Positions 13,588-14,165 of a stretch of DNA of 14,165 nucleotides are shown here, one piece after another. The translations under genes and the position numbers were made by a program. The stretch is from Burkholderiales bacterium. GTDB taxonomy: Bacteria; Pseudomonadota; Gammaproteobacteria; Burkholderiales; Burkholderiaceae_C. The stretch spans positions 1 to 14,165 of the forward strand of contig CANGHQ010000012.1 of NCBI GenBank assembly GCA_947453585.1, written 5' to 3'. The stretch's first letter is position 1. Each line of letters begins with the position of its first letter. A model generated the notes under the pieces. It did not search any database and had not been told where the DNA came from. It saw nothing but the letters and a program-made list of their open reading frames with translations.

Positions 13588-14165
13588 ATGCCCCGTTTTG
13601 CCGCCAATCTTTCCATGCTCTACAACGAGCACGCGTTTCTGGACCGCTTTGCCGCCGCCGCCGCCGACGGTTTCGGTGCGGTGGAATACCTGTTTCCCTA
13701 TGCGTTTGAGGCCCAGGCACTGCAAAGCCGCCTGCAAGACCACGGACTGCAACAAGTGCTGTTCAACGCGCCGCCTGGCGACTGGGACGCGGGCGAACGC
13801 GGCCTGGCCTGCCTGCCCGGGCGAGAGGCCGAATTTCGCGCCGGCTTTGCCCGCGCGCTGGACTACGCCCAGGCCCTGGCCTGCCCGCGCATCCACGTGA
13901 TGGCCGGCATTGCACCGCCCGGCGCCGACCCCACCACCCTGCAAACCACCTACCGCGCCAACCTGGCTTGGGCCGCAGCCCAAGCCAGCAGCGCGGGCTG
14001 CGACGTATTGATCGAACCCATCAACACCCGCGACATGCCCGGCTTTTTTCTGCACCACCAAAACGCGGCGCACGCGCTGGTGCAAGAGATTGGCGCGCCG
14101 AACCTGAAGGTGCAGTTTGACCTCTACCACTGCCAGATCATGGAAGGCGACGTGGCCACCAAACT
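13588..14165 (+). CDS. hyi: Hydroxypyruvate isomerase-like protein (Hyi/OtnI family), 3'-truncated by the window end
   Basis: An open frame from ATG 13588 to the window edge, 192 complete codons with no stop. The protein is a TIM-barrel sugar-phosphate-isomerase-like enzyme starting MPRFAANLSMLYNEHAFLDR, the usual Hyi start, with FGAVEYLFPYAFEA (28-41), FNAPPGDWDAGERGLA (59-74), HVMAGI near 104-109, the metal-ligand segment LIEPINTRDMPGFFL near 135-149, and KVQFDLYHCQIMEGD near 174-188. Hydroxypyruvate isomerase interconverts hydroxypyruvate and tartronate semialdehyde in glyoxylate/glycerate metabolism; the OtnI branch acts on 2-oxo-tetronates, and the fragment alone does not separate them. 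The start is 20 nt after the ArsR stop in the same direction, with only a weak ribosome site. Cotranscription is possible, but a functional link to efflux is unlikely. Confidence 0.88.
   Translation, partial: MPRFAANLSMLYNEHAFLDRFAAAAADGFGAVEYLFPYAFEAQALQSRLQDHGLQQVLFNAPPGDWDAGERGLACLPGREAEFRAGFARALDYAQALACPRIHVMAGIAPPGADPTTLQTTYRANLAWAAAQASSAGCDVLIEPINTRDMPGFFLHHQNAAHALVQEIGAPNLKVQFDLYHCQIMEGDVATK

Noticed and set aside
13564..14130. A 188-residue minus-strand frame at the right end
   Set aside because: It is the complement of the truncated hydroxypyruvate-isomerase-like gene, whose motifs are clear on the plus strand.

Overview
The window reads as a chromosomal segment of a GC-rich betaproteobacterium, most likely Comamonadaceae (Rhodoferax/Polaromonas/Acidovorax-like). 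The reasons are a Bug-family (TctC-like) solute-binding protein, a tandem glycine riboswitch, small DUF3149 and DUF2892 membrane proteins, a 'translational machinery protein' next to a DksA/TraR-type protein, and Burkholderiales-like codon use. No rRNA, tRNA, CRISPR array, insertion sequence or phage gene was recognised. Gene density is high and no gap exceeds 300 bases.

Left part (1-4587). A secreted Bug-family binding protein (80-1078) is followed after 5 nt by an M20 amidohydrolase of the hippurate/IAA-amino-acid hydrolase type (1084-2262). A two-aptamer glycine riboswitch (2279-2472) then precedes a DadA-type FAD-dependent D-amino-acid dehydrogenase (2537-3793). A convergent crotonase-superfamily gene (4587-3811) ends 17 nt from dadA. 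The theme is uptake and breakdown of amino-acid derivatives. The crotonase lacks one of the two classical hydratase glutamates and has a perfect 7-bp inverted repeat just before its start.

Middle part (4719-6544). A leftward pair encodes a short zinc-finger DksA/TraR protein (TTG start, strong Shine-Dalgarno) and a 'translational machinery protein'. A sequence resembling an FNR/ANR-dependent class II promoter lies upstream. A rightward 51-residue DUF3149 membrane protein follows, then a HigB-HigA toxin-antitoxin pair. The higBA promoter is near-consensus, its -35 lies inside a perfect 7-bp-arm inverted repeat, and its -10 is so close to the higB ATG that the transcript should be leaderless or nearly so.

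Right part (6696-14165). A five-gene leftward operon encodes a tripartite RND efflux system split by two extra genes: periplasmic adaptor, RND permease, DUF2892 membrane protein, thioredoxin 2 (TrxC) and TolC-family outer-membrane channel. A divergent ArsR-family regulator with four cysteines (13229-13567) faces it across an AT-rich 28-bp imperfect palindrome at the probable operon promoter. Thioredoxin, DUF2892 and a Cys-containing ArsR regulator suggest that the pump answers a thiol, metalloid or electrophile stress; this is inference. The window ends inside a hydroxypyruvate-isomerase-like gene (13588 onward).
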